From Candidatus Kuenenia stuttgartensis (GTDB taxonomy: Bacteria; Planctomycetota; Planctomycetia; Isosphaerales; Isosphaeraceae): a DNA stretch of 64,000 nucleotides. The stretch lies in contig CAMBEP010000013.1 of the NCBI GenBank assembly GCA_945865635.1, positions 1-64,000 of the forward strand. Direction: 5' to 3'. The notes under the pieces are model-generated. The model saw nothing but the letters and a program-made list of their open reading frames with translations, did no database searches and was not told the origin of the DNA. Of the stretch, positions 45,201 through 54,329 are shown piece by piece. How positions within the stretch are numbered: the stretch's first letter is position 1; each line of letters opens with the position of its first letter. The position numbers and the translations under genes were made by a program.

Positions 45201-46318
45201 TTTACGTGCGCACTAAAAATGCTCGGGATGTGGCTGCACCAACCACCATTGCACCCGACCCGACACGATCGCATCTGCCCGAGAATAAAGAGCAGGATGT
45301 GCATTTGGCCTATGCCTTTATTTATGTGGCCGATTCTGAGGAAGGCTTGGTGATGGTCAGCGCTGCCACTTTACTCGATGGAAACCCGCTCAATAATTTC
45401 CTCAAAAAGGATATTGTTTTCAATCCGGATGGAATTCTTGATGGAGCCAAGTCCGTAACCGTGATTGGGACCAATGTTTATCTGGGATGCAACAAAGGTT
45501 TAGTGGTCGTGTCGGTTGCCGACCCGGAAAAACCCCGGGTGACAAGCATTCTAGGGGCCCCGTTCCTGAATGATGTGCGCGATGTGGAACCGCAGTTCAG
45601 ATACGCCTTTGTGGCCGATAGCGAAGGCATCAAGATCCTCGATATCACCAACCCCGAACTGCCTCAACCCGTCTCGGCCCTGCCGATGGCCGAGGCCTAT
45701 AAGATCTATCCAGCCAGGACCTATGCCTATGTGGCCGCCGGCCATCAAGGCCTGGTGATCCTCGATATTGAAAAGCCCGAAGAGCCAAGAATCGACCAAA
45801 TTTTTAATGCAGGTGGCGAAATCAACGATTGCCGGGATGTCAAACTAGGTATCACCTACACCAGTCAGTTCGCCTATCTTGCAGATGGTCACAATGGCTT
45901 GAAAGTGGTTCAATTGACATCGACGGATACACCCGGCTATCAGGGATTCAGCCCTCGCCCGACCCCTAGATTGGTGGCATCCAAAAAAATGCCAAAATCG
46001 GGACACGCCCTTGCAATTGCCGAAGGCATGGACAGGGATCGGGCCGTAGATGAGTCGGGCAATCAAATTGCTGTATTTGGAAGGGTGGGAGCACGCCCAC
46101 TGAGTCTCGAAGATCAGAGGAAGATGTATCTGCATGATGACCAGATCTGGAAAGTATCAGACAATCCGCGTTCTGCCATTTACCGGAAGAGTCCCGGAAT
46201 TTCGCAAATACAATCTCCGATTCAAGACAAATTGGTTCTCCCCAAAAAAATGACAACCAAGCCTGCTGGACCATTAATTCCGATGGATCCCCAATTGAAA
46301 CAGGCACGCAAGAAATAG
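42221..46318 (+). CDS. decaheme-type cytochrome c fused to LVIVD beta-propeller repeats
   Basis: This encodes 1365 residues from ATG 42221, with AGGAG nine bases upstream; the frame is open further 5' but only with TTG. A signal segment (GLLGLIVLISGLSYFHLMNVAQA) leads. Nine CxxCH motifs (CIQCH, CTDCH, CTSCH, CIVCH, two CVDCH, CIACH, CFGCH, CTDCH) and one CGTSGCH (CX4CH) are spread over residues 90-860. From about residue 940 onward come LVIVD-type repeats (YLYAACGDQGLRVFDIA, FAFVADSEGI-like units, YAYVAAGHQGLVILDI, FAYLADGHNGLKVV), which should form a beta-propeller. The likely site is the cell surface or periplasm. The propeller may dock partners or substrates. It is the largest cytochrome of the locus. 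Confidence 0.9.
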   Translation: MHFKPFRNMLVRDLCQGLLGLIVLISGLSYFHLMNVAQAQTPFRRVPVDVNPVRRVQYEAGSLDTGLEPLNAQADELVAAKSQGCIQCHRGQHDPHFKETVRLGCTDCHGGNGRAIDKAAAHVHSRFPEAWPGSANPQRSYTLLNRESPEFIQFVNPGDLRVARLSCGTSGCHSEILDQVGKSMMTHGAMLWNAALYNNGAIPSKHPRYGESYSMNGTPQRLLTLPPPTAFETANKGVLPFLEPLPRFEISQPGNILRIFERGRREPQEIGLPNPQEDPGRPKAGLSPRGLGTKNRTDPVFLGLQKTRLLDPTLNFLGTNDHPGDYRSSGCTSCHVIYANDRSPINSGPYAAYGHKGTSFQADPMIPRGESGHPIEHRFTIGIPTSQCIVCHIHPGTTVMNSYTGFMWWDEETDAEVMFPEKEKRLSSEEFTKAQMLNPDEAAARGHWSDPEFLANVTDLNPSLKHTQFADYHGHGWVFKAVFKKDRKGNLLDHRGRVVEEAAGPELQAATAIAMDVKELYRMVLSAEELTKAEESVSARRDGMPVHQMDIHLEKGMHCVDCHFVQDMHGNGKLYGEVRNAIEIQCVDCHGQVGQRASLITSGPASDTSGLESGKAGRDLATMRTPFGERRFEKQGTKIVQRSMVEKGLKWEVSQVDDTINPQSPDYNERAHLAKTVRFEGDQMTWGDQPKDQSLCAHSSKNMSCIACHSSWNPSCFGCHLPQKANRKTPMLHNEGDVSRNSISYNFQTLRDDVFMLARDGDVTGNRIGPARSSCAIHVGSYNGNRESIYVQQQTVSAEGLSGIAFSTNVPHTVRAIAPKIRGGANHGLPDSAEAMISGRSETKMCTDCHISENGDNNAIMAQLLMQGTNFTNFIGRYCWVATGEHGLSAVVVTERDEPQTVIGSSLHKIAYPQRFEKHLHEKSELEHLHEHPGRDISEFRTKPDLLAIQARGEYLYAACGDQGLRVFDIAFIDNKGFSERITTAPVSPLGQRLYVRTKNARDVAAPTTIAPDPTRSHLPENKEQDVHLAYAFIYVADSEEGLVMVSAATLLDGNPLNNFLKKDIVFNPDGILDGAKSVTVIGTNVYLGCNKGLVVVSVADPEKPRVTSILGAPFLNDVRDVEPQFRYAFVADSEGIKILDITNPELPQPVSALPMAEAYKIYPARTYAYVAAGHQGLVILDIEKPEEPRIDQIFNAGGEINDCRDVKLGITYTSQFAYLADGHNGLKVVQLTSTDTPGYQGFSPRPTPRLVASKKMPKSGHALAIAEGMDRDRAVDESGNQIAVFGRVGARPLSLEDQRKMYLHDDQIWKVSDNPRSAIYRKSPGISQIQSPIQDKLVLPKKMTTKPAGPLIPMDPQLKQARKK

Positions 46319-46511
46319 GGCTGGTACTTCAGAATTTCTCTAAAATATTGGAACATGAACGGATTGGATTGGGAGTTACCAAGCCGAGTTGGATAATATT
46401 CAATTAAAAAAATTGCGGAAAGTTGTATCAAAATAGGTCGTCACGTTACGCTGTGCTTTTTTTTTCAGATGGCGAGCCGCTACCCCATCCGGAATGATTG
46501 GAACCGTTTTT

Positions 46512-46551
46512 GAAGAAGAAAAGACGCTCGTTTCATATTTTTAGACGAGCG
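46512..46551 (-). terminator. rho-independent terminator for the NHL-repeat gene
   Basis: Read on the minus strand, CGCTCGT (46551-46545), a 13-base loop and ACGAGCG (46531-46525) form a 7-bp stem. It is followed by TCTTTTCTTCTT. It lies only a few bases beyond the stop of the gene ending at 46554. Confidence 0.6.
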
Positions 46552-46553
46552 GC

Positions 46554-48719
46554 TCACGGATTGACGGAATTTATTGGAATCTGTTTGATCCATCCATTGA
46601 TAGTTGTAAAATATAGGTTATCCCTCCTGTCGAACAACAAGCCGTGGACGGAAGTGGCGTCGGAAATGGTCTTGAAATCAAGGTTGGGATAAATCATTTT
46701 GACTCCATCTTTCAAATGACTTGAGAAAAAAACCTGGTTTGCACGATTTATCGTCAGGTGCGACAGCGTATTTTCTGGATTATTGGACAGCACCATTTCA
46801 ACTGTACCGGTTAAGTTGAGCTTGCCCAGACCACGCCCGGAATCGTAAATAAAATAAATCTCCCCGCCGGGGCTGACCGCCAACTTCGATAGGCCTTGGA
46901 ACTCCCCGGTTGTAATGGAAGAAATCTGATCATTCGCTAATCGCTTGATGATACGATTTTCATGCATCGCAGAAAGATAAACGGAGTCCCATGGGTCGAT
47001 TGCAATTCCACCCAGATGCCCAAATCCGGGAAACTGGATGAAAAACTCCTTCCCAGGTGTAATTTTGACAACCATCTGATCAGAGCTGTTGATCACATAA
47101 AGATTATCGTTGGAATCAAATGCCATCTGGCCTGGCCCATTTAATCCTCCATGAAGAAACATCTGCAAGTGGCCAGTCGAATCCGTCTTGGAAATCATAT
47201 TGCCGCGGGTTGGGCCGGCCCCATCATGAGCCACGACAAGCCTGTTGTCCTGGTCAAATAGAATGCCAGAGCTTCTCCGAAAACGGTTGACCAATCGGCA
47301 TTCCCGACTGGAATCGATACGAATCACGGAATGACTCGAAAGCTGGGACACATAAAGATCTCCATTATTTGCAAAAGCCAGAGAATTCGGCTGGTCAATC
47401 CAATCCGATACCATCGCAACCGCAGGCTTCAAAACCCAAGGCAAATTGGATTTGCGATCGTTAACAGGTTTCAAAGCGTCTGCCGCCTGCGACATGTCTG
47501 CAATATTCTTGACGCCCCGGGCAAATACTTCGGATTTCCCATCCTTCCCGATTCTCAAGATTGTATCATTTCCAGAATTTGCAACAAACAAGTCCCCATT
47601 TTTGTCAAAGGCAATCCCTTTCGGACGACTCAGCCCTTCCGCAAATATCTTAATCGTTCCATTAGGTGAAATTTTCAGAATCTGGTTCCAGTCAGTGCTG
47701 GAGACATACAAATCGCCCTGTTTATCAAATGCCAGCCCGCATGGGTTCCTAATCAAACTTGCAAATGTGATTCTGGATCCATCACGCGAGATTTTTGTAA
47801 TGCAATTCATCCCGGAGTTAGCAACAAAAAGTATTCCCGAGGAATCAAAGGCCAGGCCTTGTGGTTTCTTTAGCCCTTTCACAACCGTTTTTAAGGACTT
47901 GTCCGGAGTCACATAACAAATGGAGCCTTCTTCCACAAAGGCACCCGACAAAAAGATCAATCCCGAATGATGGAGCGCCATATGGACATCCGACACAAAA
48001 ACCTTGAAATATTCCAAAGGAGTGCCGTCGGGCTCGATCTTGTAAATGATATTGTTGGTAATCGAAGCATAAATCTGCCCTTTGGAATCGAAAGCCAATT
48101 CATGGGACTCGCCCGGGATCTGACTTTGCTGGAACGAATTTAATATCTGGGGCCCCCTCTGGGCAATTGGGACGAGCGGGCGATATTCCTGAAATCCAGA
48201 CCCAGGTAGTGAAGGTACGCCAGGCCCCGTCAAATCCGGGCTTGATTCTGCCACTCCCGGTGGCCTCACAGCCAATGGCGGATTTGTTTTTTTCAAAATC
48301 CCTGTTCCCACCGTCTTGTTGGTGGCGTAAAATATTCCGTTTAATTCTGAGTTTACCTGATTCGCCGCAAATGGTGTGGCAATGCAGCCAATGGTATAGA
48401 TCAAATATCGAAAATAGGTGTTATTCTTTTTCTTGAAATAATACCAGTCATACAATCCGCTCAGCAGGGCTATAACCATATTGATAGTGAAGACCATACC
48501 AAAAATTTTGATAACAAACACCGTCATGAGATACCCATTGTAGAAACCGTAGGCGTGTCTTTCATCTCTAATGATCATAGCCATTGCAATCGAGAACGAT
48601 TTGCAATCGATGACCATGATGATCGAGCAAATGATTGAAATCATGAGACAAAAACGGTTTAGGGCCAATAAACAACCACCTGCCGGTTGATCATTCGTCG
48701 AGTTCTCTGGCATTCTCAT
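46554..48719 (-). CDS. membrane-anchored NHL/SMP-30-like beta-propeller protein
   Basis: This encodes 721 residues from ATG 48719; a second ATG two codons later is also possible. Three membrane segments lie near residues 20-40, 62-95 and 105-125. After a proline-rich linker, residues about 190-715 form repeated NHL/SMP-30-type blades of the form KPQGLAFDSSGILFVANSGM, RPKGIAFDKNGDLFVANSGND and NSLAFANNGDLYVSQLSSH. Such propellers bind ligands or, in streptogramin-lyase relatives, catalyse ring opening; no catalytic set was recognised here. It converges on the LVIVD-propeller cytochrome gene. A terminator follows the stop. Function is unknown. Confidence 0.8.
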   Translation of the reverse strand: MRMPENSTNDQPAGGCLLALNRFCLMISIICSIIMVIDCKSFSIAMAMIIRDERHAYGFYNGYLMTVFVIKIFGMVFTINMVIALLSGLYDWYYFKKKNNTYFRYLIYTIGCIATPFAANQVNSELNGIFYATNKTVGTGILKKTNPPLAVRPPGVAESSPDLTGPGVPSLPGSGFQEYRPLVPIAQRGPQILNSFQQSQIPGESHELAFDSKGQIYASITNNIIYKIEPDGTPLEYFKVFVSDVHMALHHSGLIFLSGAFVEEGSICYVTPDKSLKTVVKGLKKPQGLAFDSSGILFVANSGMNCITKISRDGSRITFASLIRNPCGLAFDKQGDLYVSSTDWNQILKISPNGTIKIFAEGLSRPKGIAFDKNGDLFVANSGNDTILRIGKDGKSEVFARGVKNIADMSQAADALKPVNDRKSNLPWVLKPAVAMVSDWIDQPNSLAFANNGDLYVSQLSSHSVIRIDSSRECRLVNRFRRSSGILFDQDNRLVVAHDGAGPTRGNMISKTDSTGHLQMFLHGGLNGPGQMAFDSNDNLYVINSSDQMVVKITPGKEFFIQFPGFGHLGGIAIDPWDSVYLSAMHENRIIKRLANDQISSITTGEFQGLSKLAVSPGGEIYFIYDSGRGLGKLNLTGTVEMVLSNNPENTLSHLTINRANQVFFSSHLKDGVKMIYPNLDFKTISDATSVHGLLFDRRDNLYFTTINGWIKQIPINSVNP

Positions 48720-49148
48720 TCCCCATCTTCAAAATCTTGTTTTAACTCTAAATCGACGTCGTCTCATCCTATCCGTTCAAGTCAATGTCGGCAACCGGTT
48801 CCCAAAAAAGTCTCAAGAGCCCGGGGCTTCTCTCTTCATCCATCACTTCGCCCTCTTAAAATAAGATGACGATTAGCGACAAAACGCCTGAAATGTGATC
48901 TCATGTCCATTTTCCTGAAATTCGTTGCGAGATGCACAGATCCAATCGCATCGACCCCGACGGGTATCCGACCTCATCAGGCTCTGCCCAGTCGCTTTTT
49001 TTTCTTAGAAAAATTTTGAAGAGAAATGTGATGATCTGGAGAATATGTGTCGATTAGGTAAGATGTCGCGGTTTAAGAACTGCTTCGCCCATGCAACAAT
49101 TGATCACGCATCCTCTGTTAATGAATCTATGATTCGGAGTGGCCTGCC
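48720..49148. other. intergenic region, nothing recognised
   Basis: About 430 bases separate the NHL gene from the small coiled-coil gene. It contains only short, random-looking frames and a short GC-rich palindrome (AGCCCGGGGCT) around 48820. The gap should hold the two divergent promoters, but no clear boxes were found. Confidence 0.5.
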
Positions 49149-49466
49149 ATGAGCTCAACATCTAATTACAATGAATCTATAGACTTATGGCAAGACGTGG
49201 CAGATCGTCTCAAGCGTATTCCGAAACAGGAAAGGGAGCAATGGCAGCAGTTGCTTGCGACTCTTGAAGAGCGAGAACGCATGACAGCACAAGCACTTAA
49301 GCTTGCTGAATCAGGCTTGAAGATGATGGCAGGTATGCTTAAGGATCAGGAAGCGGAGAAGGCGTCGGCCAATCGTCACTTGCAGGCCAAGCGTGCTCAG
49401 GCATCGCTTAACCACTGGAGGGTCGACACCCAGCCTGGTTCTGTCGGATGCATGTGGATGTCGTGA
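49149..49466 (+). CDS. small coiled-coil protein of unknown function
   Basis: This encodes 105 residues from ATG 49149. The composition is rich in E, Q, K, A and L (QDVADRLKRIPKQEREQWQQ, LEERERMTAQALKLAESG), predicting a long helix or coiled coil. No signal peptide, no cysteine pairs and no known domain are seen. It stands alone between a divergent NHL gene and XdhC. The C-terminal 15 residues differ in character and may be poorly conserved. It is called as a gene because of its regular helical composition and length, with moderate certainty. Confidence 0.5.
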   Translation: MSSTSNYNESIDLWQDVADRLKRIPKQEREQWQQLLATLEERERMTAQALKLAESGLKMMAGMLKDQEAEKASANRHLQAKRAQASLNHWRVDTQPGSVGCMWMS

Positions 49467-49616
49467 ATCACCCTTCCGCTAAATTCGTCATTTCGGACCC
49501 TCTTTCAAGGCATAGACCCAGAGAGCGCTCTTGAGTCGTCGGCCTCTCATCGCCTATCCTTTGTAGAGCGGGTCTTGGGGATCGTTGACAACTTTGAAGG
49601 GGCCGATCAGGATACC

Positions 49617-50753
49617 ATGCGCGATTTGATGAACCAATTGGCCAACGATTTGCTGGACGGTCAGACCAGAATCGTCTGTCAGGTGGTGGAAACGCGTGGC
49701 TCGACCCCCCAAAAAGCCGGTGCCTATATGATGATCGCTCCGGATGGGCAACAGTGGGGCACGCTTGGCGGGGGATGTGTTGAGAATGAGGTCAAGTCTC
49801 GAAGCTTGATGACGTTACAGCCAGATCAATGCCTGGTCAGTTCCTATGTGCTTGACCACGATTACGCCTGGGCGGACGGCTTGATTTGTGGTGGCAAGAT
49901 GATCATCACTTCGCAGAAGTTTGAGACCCGTGATTCGAAGTTTATGGATTACGCCAAGGCTTGGGCCAGGCTGGATGAAACGGGCCACGGGTTTCGGGAA
50001 GCGATAGTGCAGCACGCCTCGGACTTGATTCAAACCATTTTGGGGCAACGCTTTCTGGTTGATCACCTAGGCCAGCTTGCGGGCTTCTGGCCTGAGCCAC
50101 CCACGATGGATCAGCTTGAGTTGGTGCGGAATTCGAAGGCGACACTTCAGAGGCCGGTGACAGTCAGCGGTGTGAGTGTGATTCAGTGGCCTCAGCGGAT
50201 CCAGGTGGTGATTGTCGGGGCAGGGCACGTGGGCCAAGCGGTTGCGGAGCTCGCCCAAAGGGCCAATTTTGAAGTGGTGGTGGTCGACGACCGGGCCCAG
50301 TTCGCCAATCTGGAGCGATTTCCAAAAGCGACTGAAATTCATGTCGGACCGTTTCAGGAAATACTTACAAATATTGAGATTACGTCGCGCACTTATCTCC
50401 TGATCGTCACCCGCGGACATGGCCACGACCAGGAAGCACTTGGTCTGGTGGCTGCCACTCCGGCCGCTTACGTCGGCCTGATCGGAAGCCGGCGGAAGAT
50501 CAAAATGATCACAGAAGCTCTTCAAACTGAAGGGCTTGCGTCAGATTCTCTGGCACGTGTCAAGGCGCCGATTGGCTTGCCGATCGGTTCCCAGTCGATT
50601 TTCGAGATTGCCGTCAGTGTGGTTGCAGAAATGATTGCATGGCGCAATTTGGGCGAATCGGACGCCCGAAAGCTGGGGGGCCCTTCGGCCCATCTCATTG
50701 CCGACCCTTCAGCCAACAATGGCCCGCCCCATACACGCGCCGAAGTGGTTTGA
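49617..50753 (+). CDS. XdhC/CoxI-family molybdoenzyme maturation factor
   Basis: This encodes 378 residues from ATG 49617 (MRDLMNQLAND), preceded by GAAGGGG; the frame is also open from a TTG 14 codons earlier. The N-terminal XdhC_CoxI part shows VVETRGSTPQKAGAYMMI, TLGGGCVENEV and GLICGGKM. The C-terminal Rossmann domain shows VVIVGAGHVGQAVAELA, VVDDRAQFAN, VTRGHGHDQEAL and VGLIGSRRKI. XdhC binds molybdenum cofactor and delivers the sulfurated form to xanthine dehydrogenase-type enzymes. The next gene, a MocA-like cytidylyltransferase 60 bases on, belongs to the same process. The target molybdoenzyme is not in the window. Confidence 0.92.
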   Translation: MRDLMNQLANDLLDGQTRIVCQVVETRGSTPQKAGAYMMIAPDGQQWGTLGGGCVENEVKSRSLMTLQPDQCLVSSYVLDHDYAWADGLICGGKMIITSQKFETRDSKFMDYAKAWARLDETGHGFREAIVQHASDLIQTILGQRFLVDHLGQLAGFWPEPPTMDQLELVRNSKATLQRPVTVSGVSVIQWPQRIQVVIVGAGHVGQAVAELAQRANFEVVVVDDRAQFANLERFPKATEIHVGPFQEILTNIEITSRTYLLIVTRGHGHDQEALGLVAATPAAYVGLIGSRRKIKMITEALQTEGLASDSLARVKAPIGLPIGSQSIFEIAVSVVAEMIAWRNLGESDARKLGGPSAHLIADPSANNGPPHTRAEVV

Positions 50754-50813
50754 TGGTAAGTATACAAGTCTATAAATTTCAATGTATTACATAAAACGTT
50801 CAGGGCCCGTTCC

Positions 50814-51479
50814 ATGATTGAGGCAGGGCCATTTTCGAAGCCGGAATCGAATGGTTTACGGATCCCGGTGATCGTTGCCGCCGCAGGCCTGAGCCGCCGT
50901 TACGGACGTCCAAAGCTTTTGGAGCCAATGCCAGGCGTGCAGAAAACATTGATTCGTCATGTTGTGGAGCAGTTGGCAGCCGGAGGGCTCACCAAAGTGG
51001 TGGTCGTTTTGGGGCCACAATCTGAAGAGCCATATGGATTTATCGGAAGTGAGTCGAGTGCGGGTGGCGGCTTTGTATTGCATTTGGACCCAGGCCCGGC
51101 CGAGATGCGCGATTCGATTGAAAGTGGAATTCGTCATCTGGAGCGGATGATTTCCGAGGGGCTCCAGCCCGAGCCGACGCATGTTTTATTTACACCGGCA
51201 GACATTCCGGGTATGAGTTCTGCTTATGCATTGGAATTGACGAGACGGTGTCAGGTCAGGGGCGAGTCGTTGATTCGTGGAGTCACCCCCCTGGGCCGGG
51301 GCATGCACCCGGTGGCCCTGGCTTGGTCTCAACGGCACACGATTGACAGAATTCCCTTGAATAAAGGGCTTAACGAGCTCTGGAAGGGATTTGGGTTATC
51401 GAGTCATGAATGGCTCTGGAACGACGCTCAGGGGCATCTTGATCTGGATAACCCGCAGGACTGGAAACATTTCGTTTAA
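50814..51479 (+). CDS. MocA/MobA-like molybdenum cofactor nucleotidyltransferase
   Basis: This encodes 221 residues from ATG 50814. The NTP-transferase fold is shown by PVIVAAAGLSRRYGRPKLLE near residue 20 (a variant of the LAAGxSxRxGxPK signature), VVVVLGP, and FTPADIPGMSS, in which an Asp typical for metal binding is present. MocA converts molybdopterin cofactor to its cytidine dinucleotide form used by the xanthine dehydrogenase family, and it commonly accompanies XdhC. The pair here is probably one operon. A MobA (guanylyl) or other sugar-nucleotide role is less likely because of the XdhC neighbour. Confidence 0.85.
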   Translation: MIEAGPFSKPESNGLRIPVIVAAAGLSRRYGRPKLLEPMPGVQKTLIRHVVEQLAAGGLTKVVVVLGPQSEEPYGFIGSESSAGGGFVLHLDPGPAEMRDSIESGIRHLERMISEGLQPEPTHVLFTPADIPGMSSAYALELTRRCQVRGESLIRGVTPLGRGMHPVALAWSQRHTIDRIPLNKGLNELWKGFGLSSHEWLWNDAQGHLDLDNPQDWKHFV

Positions 51480-51666
51480 AGTCACAAACTTGATCGACGG
51501 AGCTTGACGCCCACTAACCGATTGTAAATGATAAGCGATTAGATGTGTCTGCCGGGCTGATCTGTTCTGCATTCATGTCATCGTAGTGCACGGGCTGTTT
51601 CAATTCCAGAAAATCGGCGATTTTCCCATAAAAACGAAATTGAAAGGCTTGTTGCAGAAAAATCCT

Positions 51667-54018
51667 ATGGATAACAACTGTCAGACCAGGATCCGCATGA
51701 TGCGACTCAAAGCTCTCGTTTTAACGACATTGGCAATCACCCTTGGCATGAATGGAATTGTGACGGCTGGCAATGTTGCCCCGACGTATCGCAATGTGCA
51801 GGATCAACTTGCAAAATTATCTCCAAACTCGTCGAATGACCTGAAAGCCTCTGCAAAAAAATTAGACGACTATCTTGCAAAACTCGTAAAGACCAATAAT
51901 ATTGATGCGCGTCTGGCGGCTTATCGGGCGCTGAAGTCAGACACGGACCAGTGGTCGGCATGGGCAACGCATGACCCAGCGGCTAACGATGTTGCAACAG
52001 CGCTAAATCATTGGATCGCGCCGCGATTGAAGGCCGTAGAATATGCAATTTCAGCCCGTGACGCGATTGCCCGCAACGAGGCTTGGGTTACCGACGAACA
52101 CCGCCTGATTTACAAAGAACTGGTCCAATCGCTGACAACCGCATTGGAGCAATATGAATCGGCGGATAAAACAGGGCTGAGAATTGATGCCCGCGAGAAA
52201 ATTCGTGATTTGGTTGAACAGCTTTCCAAGCGTCTCAAGAACTCGCAATGGCCTGATGCCGAACAGATTATTGCAACCATCAAATCACGATGGGAGTCGC
52301 CCAATATTCTGATCACCGTATCGGCAGAGGGTCTGAGACCTCTTCTGGATCGGGAGATTGTGAAAAAAGAGTCGATTTTGTTCAAGGGCCGGACGAGCTA
52401 TGTGACACCCCGCGAGCGTCAGGGCTATGGGCTTATCCCCTCGGACGATGCCATTGCATTTTATATCAGTCAGGCCATGACATCAGTCACACCAGTGACA
52501 GATTTTGAAGATCAGGTCAAAAGCAATAATGGCGGCAGAATTCTGAGCAAAGCGTATGCTCTGGAAAATACAATCCAGAATGACAGTGTGGTGACCACAT
52601 CATTTGCCATTCGTCCGACCGGCATTGCCATGTCGCCTGCGAATCAAAATAATGTCAGGCCCAACCTTGGAATTGCTCCAAAATCGGGTGGCGGATTCTC
52701 ACGTGCAATCATGGGCATGGCGGGCATGAATCAGCAGAAGATTATTAATGAAATTTACAGTAAGTCGATAGGTCAGATTCAAAGCGAAGCCGAGATCAGT
52801 TCCAAAGAATTGGGCGAACTTCGTGCCAACGAAGCTGCAAACAAACTTAATGTTGCCATGAAGCCATATCGCAGGTCGGATAATGCAATGGCCTATGACA
52901 AAGTTGTGGTCGAGCGGATACAGGTTCGCACCGAACCCACTCACATTCATGCCCAAGCCCGGCTGCTTTATGATCGGCCTGGCCACGAATCGATCGGACC
53001 CATTGATGTGGTCCCACCGATTGACCCGGTTGATCAGCGATATATAACCGCAGCGATTCATATTCCGAATTTGATGGAAAATCTGGCCGCCAATTTCTTT
53101 GAAGAGCTATCCAGCCGCGGCACCACCACAATTGCATTTTTACCTGATAATAATGGTGATGGTGCTGCCGAGGTGGAAATTCAGTCGGGTCAGGATCTCC
53201 TGCAATTGGCTATCGGCGAGAGCTTGCGGATCACCAAACAGCCGAAGGGTGCTAGGCTTAATCCCGGGAGTCCATTTGCTGCCCTTACAATTAGCGAAAA
53301 GAAGCTTGTCCCCCATTTTACGATGGACGATAAAGGACATCTTGTGATGATGTTTAAGGCCTTTAAAATGGATATTGCATCTCCATCGCTAACCATCCTC
53401 AGCGAAGGCCGGATGGGTGGGGCTGTGCGGATCGACTCGCCAGGCGCTGAGCTTGACATGGAGATCATCAATCTGCCGGCGACTGTTAATCAGCAGGAGC
53501 GATTGGCTCTGAAAGTGCATTCGTTTCAGCTTGATCCCCGATCGAAGATTTATGCTTACTCAGAGCCCGGTAAAGAGCCATCGGAACTGAACGCATTCCG
53601 GAAGGCGGCAGTTTTGGCGGGTGCATCGGCGTTCCTTTCATCCAAGCCAATCGACCTTCCTCTGGATGCCCTGAAGATTGGCGACAAGGTTTCCGTAGTG
53701 AAAGTTTCGCCGCTTGGAAAGACGGGCTGGTACCAATTTGTGATCAATGCCGACGGCATTTTGAAGGGCTTGGGCCAAGAGGATCAGGCCACTCCCGAGC
53801 TCCAGTCGCCAGCACCCGGATCGCCCAAGTCAGACGTTGCCATTCAGCCGATGAGCTATGTAGAGGCTCCAGCATGTTTCATTGCCACAGTGCCAGCCGG
53901 CTCGACTTATTGGGTCGTTCCCGGAACAAATCCCCCTCGAGTGGAATACAGGCCTGCGTCCGATCGGTCAGCATCGACCACAGAATGGGTGAATGTCAGG
54001 GTCCAGGCAGCACCATGA
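51667..54018 (+). CDS. secreted protein of unknown function
   Basis: This encodes 783 residues from ATG 51667. ATGs at 51697 and 51700 are also plausible, because AGGATC precedes them and the signal peptide (RLKALVLTTLAITLGMNG) follows directly. The N-terminal third is helical (PNSSNDLKASAKKLDDYLAK and further heptad-like stretches). The middle includes a segment reminiscent of a folded beta domain (KVVVERIQVRTEPTHIHAQA) and FLPDNNGDGAAEVEI. A proline-rich linker precedes a short C-terminal beta segment. No enzyme motif is recognised. It precedes the tRNA-Arg gene by 46 bases. It is probably periplasmic. Confidence 0.75.
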   Translation: MDNNCQTRIRMMRLKALVLTTLAITLGMNGIVTAGNVAPTYRNVQDQLAKLSPNSSNDLKASAKKLDDYLAKLVKTNNIDARLAAYRALKSDTDQWSAWATHDPAANDVATALNHWIAPRLKAVEYAISARDAIARNEAWVTDEHRLIYKELVQSLTTALEQYESADKTGLRIDAREKIRDLVEQLSKRLKNSQWPDAEQIIATIKSRWESPNILITVSAEGLRPLLDREIVKKESILFKGRTSYVTPRERQGYGLIPSDDAIAFYISQAMTSVTPVTDFEDQVKSNNGGRILSKAYALENTIQNDSVVTTSFAIRPTGIAMSPANQNNVRPNLGIAPKSGGGFSRAIMGMAGMNQQKIINEIYSKSIGQIQSEAEISSKELGELRANEAANKLNVAMKPYRRSDNAMAYDKVVVERIQVRTEPTHIHAQARLLYDRPGHESIGPIDVVPPIDPVDQRYITAAIHIPNLMENLAANFFEELSSRGTTTIAFLPDNNGDGAAEVEIQSGQDLLQLAIGESLRITKQPKGARLNPGSPFAALTISEKKLVPHFTMDDKGHLVMMFKAFKMDIASPSLTILSEGRMGGAVRIDSPGAELDMEIINLPATVNQQERLALKVHSFQLDPRSKIYAYSEPGKEPSELNAFRKAAVLAGASAFLSSKPIDLPLDALKIGDKVSVVKVSPLGKTGWYQFVINADGILKGLGQEDQATPELQSPAPGSPKSDVAIQPMSYVEAPACFIATVPAGSTYWVVPGTNPPRVEYRPASDRSASTTEWVNVRVQAAP

Positions 54019-54064
54019 TCATTGACAATTCCAAGCAGATAAGCTAGCATAACCTACCTCAAAA

Positions 54065-54139
54065 GCACCCGTAGCTCAGCCTGGATAGAGCGTTTGCCTC
54101 CGGAGCAAAAGGTCAGAGGTTCAAATCCTCTCGGGTGTA
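54065..54139 (+). tRNA. tRNA-Arg (anticodon CCG)
   Basis: Acceptor stem GCACCCG pairs with CGGGTGT (one G-U pair). The D-arm is GTAGCTCAGCCTGGATAGAGC. The anticodon stem TTTGC/GCAAA holds loop CTCCGGA, so the anticodon is CCG (codon CGG). The T-arm is AGAGG TTCAAAT CCTCT. No CCA is encoded. Its 3' half is repeated imperfectly at 58391, marking it as an integration site. Confidence 0.95.
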
Positions 54140-54329
54140 GTCGATGTAAGTTATTGGTTACACACGCCTTATGGAAACCGGGAACCGATGAATTTGACGC
54201 CAAAATCTGATCCCAAAACGGGGGATTCCCCCGTTTTCGATTCGATGGAGGTGTTTGGCGTGAAGGTTCCAAAGTATCGTCGTCATAAGCAAAATTACGC
54301 CCGTGTCATCTTGAACGGGCGGGAAATTC
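54097..54329. repeat. left flanking direct repeat (tRNA 3' end + integrase start)
   Basis: From CCTCCGGAGCAAAAGGTC in the tRNA to CGGGCGGGAAATT in the integrase fragment, this stretch is repeated imperfectly at 58391-58623 (offset about 4295). It is the left attachment end of an integrated element. Confidence 0.75.
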
